Positions 1-5,899 of a stretch of 7,410 nucleotides of DNA are shown piece after piece. The position numbers and the translations under genes are program-made. Each line of letters begins with the position of its first letter. The stretch's first letter is position 1. Below the pieces are notes generated by a model. It worked only from the letters and a program-made list of their open reading frames with translations, was not told the origin of the DNA and did no database searches. The stretch comes from an uncultured Ruminococcus sp. GTDB taxonomy: Bacteria; Bacillota_A; Clostridia; Oscillospirales; Ruminococcaceae. Where the stretch lies: positions 1 to 7,410 of the forward strand of contig CACZPE010000388.1 in the NCBI GenBank assembly GCA_902782875.1. Direction: 5' to 3'.

Positions 1-1
1 C

Positions 2-811
2 GGCTCCACCTCTCAGGGCTCTGTCTGCGGCTCCACCCTGGCCCTCATGGACGCCGGTGTCCCCATCAAGGCCCCCGTGGCCGGCATTTCCTGCGGTCTC
101 ATTACCGCCGAAGACGGCACCTGGGACGTGATGATGGACATTCAGGGCCTTGAGGACTTCTACGGCGATATGGACTTCAAGGTAGGCGGCACCAAGAACG
201 GTATCACCGCTATTCAGGTCGATATCAAGGTTGACGGCCTTACATACGATATAATCAGGGAAGCATTCGCAAAGACACACAAGGCAAGGGACTACATCCT
301 TGATGAAGTAATGCTCAAGGCTATACCCACATATCGCAGCGAAGTCGGCAAGTATGCTCCCAAGATGCTCAGAACAGTCGTTCCCGTTGACAAGATCAGA
401 GAAGTTATCGGCCAGGGCGGCAAGGTCATCCAGAAGATCTCCGCAGACTGCAATGTCAAGATCGATATCAACGACGACGGCAACGTATTCATCAGCGGCA
501 TAGATTCCGCAGACTGCAAGAAGGCACTGCAGATCGTTGAGACCATCGCTAACGATCCCGAGATCGGCGCTATATACAAGGGTAAGGTTGTAAAGCTCAT
601 GACCTTCGGCGCATTCGTTGAGATCGCTCCCGGCAAGGACGGCCTCGTACACATCTCCAAGCTCGACAAGCAGAGAGTTGAGAACGTTGAGGATGTTGTA
701 TCCGTAGGCGATGAGATCGTTGTAAAGGTTATGGAGATAGACAGCCAGGGCAGGATAAACCTCTCACGCAAGGATGCCCTCGCAGATCTCGAAGCAAAGA
801 AGAACAGCTGA
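2..811 (+). CDS. pnp: Polyribonucleotide nucleotidyltransferase (PNPase), C-terminal part, 5' truncated by window edge
   Basis: PNPase degrades RNA 3' to 5' by phosphorolysis and is a trimeric cytoplasmic enzyme of mRNA decay. The reading frame is open from base 2, so the N-terminal RNase PH domain is outside the window; 269 codons remain of a family length near 700. The segment starts in the second RNase PH domain at a Ser-rich phosphate-binding stretch (GSTSQGSVCGS). The catalytic pattern matches E. coli D486/D492/K494: Asp at 155-157, Asp at 173-175 and Lys at 179-181, within LEDFYGDMDFK. A linker follows, then a KH domain with the GxxG loop (VIGQGGK, about 401-424), then an S1 domain (about 572-784) with FGAFVEI and DGLVHIS. 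The C-terminus (KKNS) is short, without a long acidic tail. The gene ends in its own terminator and faces a minus-strand unit. Identity is certain. The odd point is that bases 1-240 have much higher GC and different codon choice than the rest. Confidence 0.97.
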   Translation, partial: GSTSQGSVCGSTLALMDAGVPIKAPVAGISCGLITAEDGTWDVMMDIQGLEDFYGDMDFKVGGTKNGITAIQVDIKVDGLTYDIIREAFAKTHKARDYILDEVMLKAIPTYRSEVGKYAPKMLRTVVPVDKIREVIGQGGKVIQKISADCNVKIDINDDGNVFISGIDSADCKKALQIVETIANDPEIGAIYKGKVVKLMTFGAFVEIAPGKDGLVHISKLDKQRVENVEDVVSVGDEIVVKVMEIDSQGRINLSRKDALADLEAKKNS

Positions 812-825
812 TAAGCTGATAACAG

Positions 826-856
826 AAGCCGCACACGGCAAGTGTGCGGCTTTTTT
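826..856 (+). terminator. Intrinsic terminator of pnp, probably serving both strands
   Basis: A perfect 11-base stem (826-836 with 842-852) with a 5-base GGCAA loop runs into six T residues (851-856). It lies 14 bases after the pnp stop. On the minus strand the same stem is followed by a weaker T-rich stretch (TTCTGTT), so it may also end the convergent membrane-protein transcript, whose stop codon touches the T tract at 856. Confidence 0.92.
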
Positions 857-1602
857 CAGTCTTCGGATCTGTATGACAGGTCGATCGTAAGCTGTCCCTT
901 TATGTTTGCCTGCGAAAAGATATCCTCGCTGTATTCCGACGGATCGTTTATTGTCGCTGCCTGGTCCGCTGTGAATACATATTCTGAAAATACGAGATTT
1001 CCCTCATATGTGTCGCAGTTTACCGCAAAGAGCACTGCATCGTCATCCGTGCCCTGTATGCTCTCCATTTCAAGGTCCACTCTGAATATCTTCTGTGCCG
1101 CACCGCTGCAGCTGTACACAGGGCATATGAGCAGTCTGGGCATGACCCCGCCCATATTCTCATTGGTCTTGTAGTAAAAGAATTTTATATCTCCGTCTGT
1201 TGTCTCGTATCTGGTATAGCCCTTTATATCTCCGCCTGCGGTATATCCTTCAAAGGGGCTGTTGCTCAGTTCATCCTGATGTATGGGCCTTACGGTTGTA
1301 TATCCGCCGTAGACTATCTCCCTGCCGCCGTCTGAAACGCTCACCCCTGCGGGGACGGTATAATTCTCGGTTTTCGTCATGAATATCATCACAAGTACGG
1401 ATATAACAAGTATCACCGATACCATCACGACTAATAGCGATATTACCACCACTGTCAGGGGCGATACCATCGATCCGTGCGCTGTCCTGCCCTCTGTGAG
1501 CCGTCTGTTTATGTATCTGCGGTATATAAGAAGGTAGGCTGCCGTAATAGCGGCTGTCAGCCCGACTGCGCCGAGCAGGATGATAACTATTAAACCTGCC
1601 AT
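856..1602 (-). CDS. Membrane protein with two transmembrane helices and a large predicted extracytoplasmic domain; function unknown
   Basis: I do not recognise the family. The frame is open from an ATG at 1632, but that start would overlap the previous gene and lacks a ribosome site. The ATG at 1602-1600 has GGAAAGGAGAG about 8 bases upstream and is preferred, giving 248 residues. Two hydrophobic helices are seen, at about residues 4-27 and 49-75. The loop between them (YRRYINRRLTEGR) is strongly basic, so by the positive-inside rule it is cytoplasmic. This puts the N-terminus and the 170-residue C-terminal part outside. That part is polar, rich in Tyr, Asp and Gly, has three Cys, and shows no repeat or catalytic motif I can name. 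The start is 19 bases after the stop of a LytTR regulator, so the two are almost surely co-transcribed. By analogy with the membrane partners of LytTR regulators (HdrM, BrsM in Streptococcus mutans) it may control the regulator, but no sequence similarity to those is claimed. It could also simply be a regulated surface protein. Confidence 0.85.
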   Translation of the reverse strand: MAGLIVIILLGAVGLTAAITAAYLLIYRRYINRRLTEGRTAHGSMVSPLTVVVISLLVVMVSVILVISVLVMIFMTKTENYTVPAGVSVSDGGREIVYGGYTTVRPIHQDELSNSPFEGYTAGGDIKGYTRYETTDGDIKFFYYKTNENMGGVMPRLLICPVYSCSGAAQKIFRVDLEMESIQGTDDDAVLFAVNCDTYEGNLVFSEYVFTADQAATINDPSEYSEDIFSQANIKGQLTIDLSYRSED

Positions 1603-1620
1603 ATATGCTCTCTCCTTTCC
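1603..1620 (-). promoter_or_regulatory. Ribosome binding site fixing the start of the two-helix membrane protein
   Basis: Read on the minus strand, this stretch carries AAAGGAGAG some 8 bases before the ATG at 1602. It lies immediately after the regulator's TAG stop (1624-1622), so it supports the 1602 start over the in-frame ATG at 1632, and suggests coupled expression of the two genes. Confidence 0.75.
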
Positions 1621-1621
1621 G

Positions 1622-2068
1622 CTATATCCCAAGGTATTCCTTGAATATATAGTAGTATGTGCGCGTGACGTCGACCTTGCTGCCGTCGCTCATCATAAGC
1701 AGGAATTTCTGCGACAGTGCGGGGCGGATGCTTTTGGTATGAGCTGCTGCCACTATCGCGGAATTATTCACCCTGATGAAATCGTCGGGATCAAGGATCT
1801 CCTCAAGGCGGCGCAGGCGCTCACTCAGCCGGTATTCGGCACCGCCGCTGTATGCGATCACATCATGTGCAAAGCTCTCTATACGGACGATATCCTTCAC
1901 ATCGAGCCTGAAAAGCTCATCGCCCTGTCTGCCGATAAGATGCTTCACATATACATTGTTCTCGCTGAGTATAAGATCGGCGCTTTCGTCTATCTCAAAT
2001 CCCTTCGCAGTCAGCTCGCTGTATACAGCGCTGTATCTTTCTTCGCTGACCATCAGCCTGATCTTCAT
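1622..2068 (-). CDS. Stand-alone LytTR-family DNA-binding transcriptional regulator
   Basis: The protein has 148 residues from the ATG at 2068-2066. Residues about 48-148 form a LytTR domain: a strand segment LDVKDIVRIESFAHDVIAY, then LSERLRRLEEIL, the family signature FIRVNNSAIV (usually F.RVHRSYIVN), and a C-terminal VTRTYYYIFKEYLGI. LytTR domains bind paired direct repeats about two helical turns apart. There is no receiver domain; the first 45 or so residues form a small alpha/beta region instead, as in regulators that work with a membrane partner rather than a histidine kinase. The frame stays open upstream to 2203, but that stretch carries the promoter and predicted operator, and the transcript should begin near 2104. 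The start at 2068 has AGAAGGAGAG upstream, so it is preferred. The two-helix membrane protein follows 19 bases later. Likely self-activation is inferred from the repeats beside its promoter. The LytTR identity is firm; the target genes are unknown. Confidence 0.92.
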   Translation of the reverse strand: MKIRLMVSEERYSAVYSELTAKGFEIDESADLILSENNVYVKHLIGRQGDELFRLDVKDIVRIESFAHDVIAYSGGAEYRLSERLRRLEEILDPDDFIRVNNSAIVAAAHTKSIRPALSQKFLLMMSDGSKVDVTRTYYYIFKEYLGI

Positions 2069-2110
2069 GCACACGCTCTCCTTCTGTTCATTCTGAGATC
2101 TCATGCTCAT

Positions 2111-2140
2111 ATTATAACCGTCCGCACACCCTAAAGTCAA
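2111..2140 (-). promoter_or_regulatory. Sigma-A type promoter of the LytTR regulator/membrane protein unit
   Basis: On the minus strand a -35 box TTGACT (2140-2135) and a perfect -10 box TATAAT (2116-2111) are 18 bases apart. Transcription should start near 2104, giving a leader of about 36 bases before the ATG at 2068. This rules out the upstream in-frame start codons for the regulator. Confidence 0.85.
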
Positions 2141-2150
2141 TACCCGGTGC

Positions 2151-2202
2151 ATATCTTGCACACTGCAGGTTATATCTTGCATATACAGAGTTGTATCCCG
2201 CA
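2151..2202 (-). repeat. Three direct repeats at 21-base period: predicted LytTR operator
   Basis: On the minus strand the 10-mer TGCAAGATAT occurs exactly at 2181-2172 and at 2160-2151. A third, partly diverged copy TGCGGGATAC lies at 2202-2193. Start-to-start spacing is 21 bases in both steps, leaving 12-base spacers around 9-base cores, which is the known arrangement of LytTR-family sites (for example ComE). The nearest copy ends 10 bases upstream of the regulator's -35 box, a position suited to activation. That the adjacent regulator binds here is an inference from geometry and location. Confidence 0.75.
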
Positions 2203-2252
2203 TCTTGAATACTATGATGATAAGTGCGGTTAATATTTGTGCAATGTATCTA

Positions 2253-2281
2253 TTGAAAAAAATGCATATTTATAGTAAAAT
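2253..2281 (+). promoter_or_regulatory. Promoter of glgP
   Basis: TTGAAA (2253-2258) and TAAAAT (2276-2281) are 17 bases apart. Transcription should begin near 2288, which makes the in-frame ATG at 2290 practically leaderless and favours translation from 2335. The promoter points away from the LytTR promoter, and its -35 box is about 50 bases from the outermost direct repeat. No clear catabolite-control (cre) site was seen. Confidence 0.7.
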
Positions 2282-2334
2282 GACTTTGTATGAGATACTA
2301 TGTCCGAAAATACAGTACAGATAGGAGAACTGCT

Positions 2335-4734
2335 ATGATCCCGCTGATAACCAAAGAGGACTTTGAAGAAAAGATACGCACCAAATTACAGGTGGATTTC
2401 AACGTAACGCCCGTAGAGGCATCGGATAACCAGATCTACAAGGCTCTTTCCGCAGTAGTTGTTGAACTTCTCAGGACAAAGAGGAGAAAATTCCGCAATC
2501 AGGTACATTCCGCAGGAAAGAAGGAGATATACTATCTCTCCATGGAATTCCTCATGGGCCGCTCGCTCAAGACAAGCCTTTTCAATCTTGAGATAAACGA
2601 TATGGCCGAGGAGATACTCAAGAAATGGGACGTTAATATCGACAGGGTATATGACTATGAGCCCGACGCAGGCCTCGGCAACGGCGGCCTCGGCAGACTC
2701 GCAGCCTGCTATCTTGACGGTCTTGCTACAGATGCATACCCCGCAATGGGCTATTCTATATGCTATGAATACGGTATATTCAAGCAGAAGCTTGAGGACG
2801 GCTGGCAGACTGAGTATCCCGACAACTGGCTTCCCGGCGGCGAATCGTGGCTCGTTCCCAAGACAGACAAGGCTGTTGAGGTGCACTTTGACGGCGAGCT
2901 CCACGAGTACTGGGACAATCAGTATCATCACATAGAGCACAAGAACTACAATACCGTTCTTGCGGTACCCTATGATATGTACGTGCCCGGCTATGACAGC
3001 GAGGGCGTATCCGTACTGCGTCTGTGGCAGGCAAAGGCACCCAGCTTTGATATGAATATGTTCAATCAGGGCGATTATGCCAAGGCACTCAGCCAGAACA
3101 CCGTGGCTCAGGCGATATCCAAGGTGCTCTATCCCAACGACAACCATCTTGAGGGCAAGAGCCTGCGCTACCGCCAGCAGTATTTCCTCTGCGCAGCTTC
3201 CATAGGCGATATAGTAAACCGCCATATGGCCGTATACGGCACACTCGACAACTTCCATGAGAAGGTGGCTGTGCATATAAACGATACTCATCCCACACTT
3301 GCCATCCCCGAGCTTATGCGCATACTCCTCGATGACTGCGGATACAGCTGGGACAAGAGCTGGTATATCGTTACCAATACATTTGCGTATACCAACCATA
3401 CCGTTATGGCAGAGGCTCTCGAGAAGTGGGACTGCAACCTTGTAAGATCCATCACTCCCAGAATATTTGATATCATATGCGAGATAAACCGCCGCTACTG
3501 TGAGGAGATACTCGACAGGACAAATGACGAGAACAGAGTATCCAGAATGTCCATAATCCAGAACAATATGATACATATGGCGCTTCTGTGCGTATGCGCT
3601 TCACACAGCGTAAACGGCGTATCAAAGCTCCATTCCGAGATCATAAAGACTGATGTGTTCTCAAACGAATACAGCTATACTCCCCACAAGTTCCAGAACG
3701 TAACAAACGGCATTGCATACAGAAGATGGCTGCTGCAGTCCAATCCCGGGCTTACAAATCTGCTTGAGAAGACGATCGGCGGCGATTTCAAGAAGAATGC
3801 ATCCGAGCTTGTCAAGCTCGTCAAGTATGAGAACGACAAGAAGGTGCTCACTCAGCTTGCAAAGATAAAGGCTGAGAACAAGAAGCGCTTTGCGGAGTAT
3901 GTCAAGAAGACCTACGGCAGGACCCTTGATACAGACTCCATATTCGATGTACAGGTAAAGCGCCTGCACGAATACAAGAGACAGAACCTCAACGCCCTCA
4001 ACATCATCGCGGAGTACAATGCACTGCTTGAGAATCCCGATATGGACTATCAGCCGAAGACATATATCTTTGCGGCAAAGGCAGCCCCCGGCTACTATCT
4101 TGCAAAGCAGATAATCAAGATGATATGGGCTCTCGGCGAGGAGATAAGAAAAGATCCCGTAATAAGCAAGAAGCTGCAGGTGGTATTCCTCGAGGACTAC
4201 TGTGTAACGCTTTCCGAGCTGCTCATGCCTGCTGCGGATGTATCCGAGCAGATTTCCCTTGCGGGCACCGAGGCATCGGGTACCGGCAATATGAAGCTGA
4301 TGCTAAACGGCGCGGTAACGCTGGGTACTCTTGACGGCGCAAACGTTGAGATAAAGGAGCAGGTAGGCCCTGACAATATCGTTATCTTTGGCATGAATGC
4401 TGAAGAAGTGCTTGCAAGAAAGGCACAGGGCTATCGTCCCGAGGACTGGTTCAACAACAATGAGACCATACGCAAGGCTGTCAACAGAATGTACAGCGGC
4501 ATAAACGGATGCACCTTCGAGGAGGTGGCAAACACCCTCAGAAACAAGGATCCGTATATGGTATTTGCTGATTTCGATTCATACCAGACCGCACAGCAGT
4601 ATATCTCCGAGTGCTACAGGGACAAGGAGAAGTGGAACAGAATGTCGCTCAACAATATTGCCAATGCAGGCATATTCTCTGCAGACAGAGCAGTTGATGA
4701 ATATGCAAGGAATATCTGGAGACTTACCAAGTAA
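2335..4734 (+). CDS. glgP: Glycogen / alpha-glucan phosphorylase (GT35)
   Basis: The enzyme releases glucose-1-phosphate from the non-reducing ends of glycogen or maltodextrins using phosphate and pyridoxal phosphate (EC 2.4.1.1), in the cytoplasm. From the ATG at 2335, with AGGAGA six bases upstream, it has 799 residues, a full family length; an in-frame ATG at 2290 has no ribosome site. Recognisable blocks in order are EIYYLSMEFLMGRSL, DAGLGNGGLGRLAACYLDGL, HINDTHPTLAIPELMRIL, and AYTNHTVMAEAL, whose His355 matches rabbit His377. KRLHEYKRQ supplies Arg543 and Lys548, the phosphate-binding pair matching rabbit R569/K574. EASGTGNMK carries the cofactor lysine at 654 (4294-4296); its distance from Lys548, 106 residues, equals that in the rabbit enzyme. 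The animal-type N-terminal phosphorylation segment is absent, as in other bacterial enzymes. It is a single-gene unit with its own promoter and terminator. Preference for glycogen or maltodextrin cannot be told from sequence alone. Confidence 0.97.
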   Translation: MIPLITKEDFEEKIRTKLQVDFNVTPVEASDNQIYKALSAVVVELLRTKRRKFRNQVHSAGKKEIYYLSMEFLMGRSLKTSLFNLEINDMAEEILKKWDVNIDRVYDYEPDAGLGNGGLGRLAACYLDGLATDAYPAMGYSICYEYGIFKQKLEDGWQTEYPDNWLPGGESWLVPKTDKAVEVHFDGELHEYWDNQYHHIEHKNYNTVLAVPYDMYVPGYDSEGVSVLRLWQAKAPSFDMNMFNQGDYAKALSQNTVAQAISKVLYPNDNHLEGKSLRYRQQYFLCAASIGDIVNRHMAVYGTLDNFHEKVAVHINDTHPTLAIPELMRILLDDCGYSWDKSWYIVTNTFAYTNHTVMAEALEKWDCNLVRSITPRIFDIICEINRRYCEEILDRTNDENRVSRMSIIQNNMIHMALLCVCASHSVNGVSKLHSEIIKTDVFSNEYSYTPHKFQNVTNGIAYRRWLLQSNPGLTNLLEKTIGGDFKKNASELVKLVKYENDKKVLTQLAKIKAENKKRFAEYVKKTYGRTLDTDSIFDVQVKRLHEYKRQNLNALNIIAEYNALLENPDMDYQPKTYIFAAKAAPGYYLAKQIIKMIWALGEEIRKDPVISKKLQVVFLEDYCVTLSELLMPAADVSEQISLAGTEASGTGNMKLMLNGAVTLGTLDGANVEIKEQVGPDNIVIFGMNAEEVLARKAQGYRPEDWFNNNETIRKAVNRMYSGINGCTFEEVANTLRNKDPYMVFADFDSYQTAQQYISECYRDKEKWNRMSLNNIANAGIFSADRAVDEYARNIWRLTK

Positions 4735-4739
4735 TCATG

Positions 4740-4772
4740 GGACAGCGTGACCGTGTCACGCTGTCCTTTTTT
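4740..4772 (+). terminator. Intrinsic terminator of glgP
   Basis: A perfect 11-base stem (4740-4750 with 4756-4766), loop CCGTG, is followed by six T residues (4767-4772). It starts five bases after the TAA stop and separates glgP from the next promoter. Confidence 0.93.
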
Positions 4773-4802
4773 GCTCACAGCATAAAAATTACTGAAAAGT
4801 CC

Positions 4803-4831
4803 TTGCATTTTTATTCTTTTTATGTTAATAT
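4803..4831 (+). promoter_or_regulatory. Promoter of the kinase-like/STAS gene pair, with extended -10
   Basis: TTGCAT (4803-4808) and TAATAT (4826-4831) are 17 bases apart, and TG at 4823-4824 gives the TGn extension of the -10 box. The expected start of transcription is near 4838. TATAAA at 4834 is a competing -10 reading. The flanking DNA is strongly AT-rich. Confidence 0.65.
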
Positions 4832-4889
4832 GATATAAAGCAAATGACAGCATGCCGTGTACGGTACTTATGCTGTGACCGAAAGAAGA

Positions 4890-5420
4890 ATGAAGTCAGA
4901 TGTCATTATGATCGATAATCTTGGAAACGGCTTTAAAAACGCCCTTGACCAGACCGAGAGAACAGCAGCGTTCAGGGATCTGGGCAAAAAAGAGTCGCTG
5001 CATCTTGTGCTCTGCACAGAGGAGATGCTCAGCCTTGCCCACAGTATCACAGGCGATATGAAAGCATCGTTCTGGATCGAGAGCGATGATAAGGTATTCT
5101 ACCTGCATATGTCCACCGACACCGTAATGGACAGAACAAAGAGAGAGGCTTTCCTTTCTTCTGCTACTTCAAATAAAAACGAAGCGGCAAACTCCTTCCT
5201 CGGCAAACTGCGTGACGCATTTGAAGAAGCTATGGTTTCCGATGAGGAGGCCTACAACGACCTGCCCGACGATATCATGAATGATCTGGTGAACCGTGCT
5301 ATCGAGATCGATGAATGGGATAAGTATGAGCAGTCGATACTCCGCAGGGTCGCTGATAATATCACTATCTCGATCAAGGGCAAAAAGGTCGATATGACCG
5401 TCACCAAGAAATTTGCATAA
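4890..5420 (+). CDS. Putative degenerate GHKL-type switch protein (anti-sigma-like) paired with a STAS protein
   Basis: The product has 176 residues from the ATG at 4890, preceded by the weak site GAAAGAAG. A GTG at 4857 (187 residues) also fits the frame but lacks a ribosome site. The family resembles Clostridia proteins that begin IDNLGNGF and are found beside STAS proteins. A helix (LHLVLCTEEMLSLAHSI, residues 37-53) sits where the N-box of RsbW/SpoIIAB-type kinases would be, but the ATP-site Asn is absent (Glu44+4 is Ser, Glu45+4 is Leu). The following strands (FWIE..., FYLHMSTDT) have no DxGxG. A helix with NSFLGKLRDAF follows, and then a C-terminal block (EWDKYEQSILRRVADN, then two predicted strands). 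The stop codon is 12 bases before the STAS gene, and they share a promoter. By context it likely binds the STAS protein in a partner switch. Whether it still binds ATP or acts as a kinase is doubtful, and no sigma factor is nearby. The GHKL link is a pattern judgement, not a proven homology. Confidence 0.7.
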   Translation: MKSDVIMIDNLGNGFKNALDQTERTAAFRDLGKKESLHLVLCTEEMLSLAHSITGDMKASFWIESDDKVFYLHMSTDTVMDRTKREAFLSSATSNKNEAANSFLGKLRDAFEEAMVSDEEAYNDLPDDIMNDLVNRAIEIDEWDKYEQSILRRVADNITISIKGKKVDMTVTKKFA

Positions 5421-5432
5421 GGAGCATGGAAT

Positions 5433-5729
5433 ATGACGATAAACAAATCTGTAAACGGCACAGAGCTTATTGTGAATGTTGATGGTCATCTTGATACCAC
5501 CACCGCCCCGCAGCTCGAAGCAGAGCTGAAAAACAGCCTGCCCGATGCTCAGAGCCTGATAATGAACTTTGAAAACCTTGATTATATATCCTCCGCCGGT
5601 CTGAGAGTGCTGCTCTATGCACACAAGGTCATGGCAGCCAGAGGCGGTATGAAGGTCATAAATATCAATGACATCGTCAGGGAAGTATTCGAGGTTACCG
5701 GATTTTCGGATATACTGGATATTGAATGA
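5433..5729 (+). CDS. STAS-domain anti-sigma factor antagonist (SpoIIAA/RsbV-like)
   Basis: This 98-residue protein is a single STAS domain of normal length. It starts at the ATG at 5433 with AAGGAG eight bases upstream. The family pattern is clear: an N-terminal strand pair ending GHLDTTTAPQLE (usually G.LDs..a..l), a strand SLIMNFENL, then DYISSAGLRVLL, which corresponds to the phosphorylation loop (D.SSG in SpoIIAA/RsbV). The phospho-acceptor equivalent is Ser54. In the known systems the unphosphorylated form sequesters an anti-sigma kinase, and the kinase or a phosphatase sets the state. Here the upstream gene, 12 bases away, is the obvious partner. The target is unknown: no sigma factor or PP2C phosphatase lies in the window, so output could be a sigma factor elsewhere or something other than transcription. 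The STAS call is firm. Confidence 0.93.
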   Translation: MTINKSVNGTELIVNVDGHLDTTTAPQLEAELKNSLPDAQSLIMNFENLDYISSAGLRVLLYAHKVMAARGGMKVININDIVREVFEVTGFSDILDIE

Positions 5730-5758
5730 TCACAGCTGATAAAAGCTGATATTGATAT

Positions 5759-5833
5759 AAAGAAGAAAGAACACAGATATTCATCGCCGGTGTCATCACC
5801 GCAGGTGTATTTCTTGTTTATTCTTTCTTTTTT
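5759..5833 (+). terminator. Long imperfect inverted repeat with T-rich tail, possible terminator after the STAS gene
   Basis: Bases 5759-5771 (AAAGAAGAAAGAA) can pair with 5821-5833 over 13 positions with one G-T pair. Inside lies a smaller CGGTG/CACCG hairpin (5788-5792 with 5797-5801, loop TCAT). The 3' arm runs into T-rich DNA up to 5839. The outer stem is almost only A-T pairs, so termination is uncertain. The 170-base gap 5730-5899 holds no gene I can support. Confidence 0.4.
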
Positions 5834-5840
5834 ATTTTTG

Positions 5841-5862
5841 GCAGGTATTTCACAGTACCTGC
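5841..5862 (+). repeat. Perfect 7-base inverted repeat in the leader of the NlpC/P60 gene
   Basis: GCAGGTA (5841-5847) and TACCTGC (5856-5862) form a perfect stem with an 8-base loop (TTTCACAG). No T tract follows on either strand, so it does not look like a terminator. It lies 37 bases before the ATG at 5900, either in the leader or at an operator. The GCAGGT arm also occurs at 5801-5806. Confidence 0.55.
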
Positions 5863-5899
5863 GTAAAAGACATTAAGATTTAAGAGAGGAACTTAAAGT

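Noticed and set aside
292..834. Minus-strand open frame of 180 codons opposite pnp
   Set aside because: It is an antisense shadow of the conserved KH and S1 domains, with Ser/Leu-rich product and no ribosome site.
2069..2203. N-terminal extension of the LytTR regulator up to the ATG at 2203
   Set aside because: This stretch contains the promoter and the 21-base repeats, and the transcript should start near 2104. The ATG at 2068 has a good ribosome site.
2386..3576. Long minus-strand open frame of 396 codons opposite glgP
   Set aside because: It lies wholly inside glgP, which has full family motifs. The product has no recognisable domain and is rich in Tyr, Val, Cys and Ile, as expected for an antisense shadow.
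4844..4918. Small open frame of 24 codons (ATG at 4844) in the leader of the kinase-like gene
   Set aside because: It has no ribosome site and overlaps the start of the real gene in another frame; no recognisable peptide. It could be a leader peptide but nothing supports this.
5756..5866. Open stretch of 36 codons that would encode a hydrophobic, membrane-like peptide (IFIAGVITAGVFLVYSFFF)
   Set aside because: It has no ATG, GTG or TTG start in frame and no ribosome site, and T-rich DNA gives Phe-rich translations by chance. A remnant of a lost small gene cannot be excluded.
5838..5869. TTGGCA with TAAAAG as a promoter for the NlpC/P60 gene
   Set aside because: The spacer is about 20 bases and the -10 match is poor; no better promoter is visible, so none is called.
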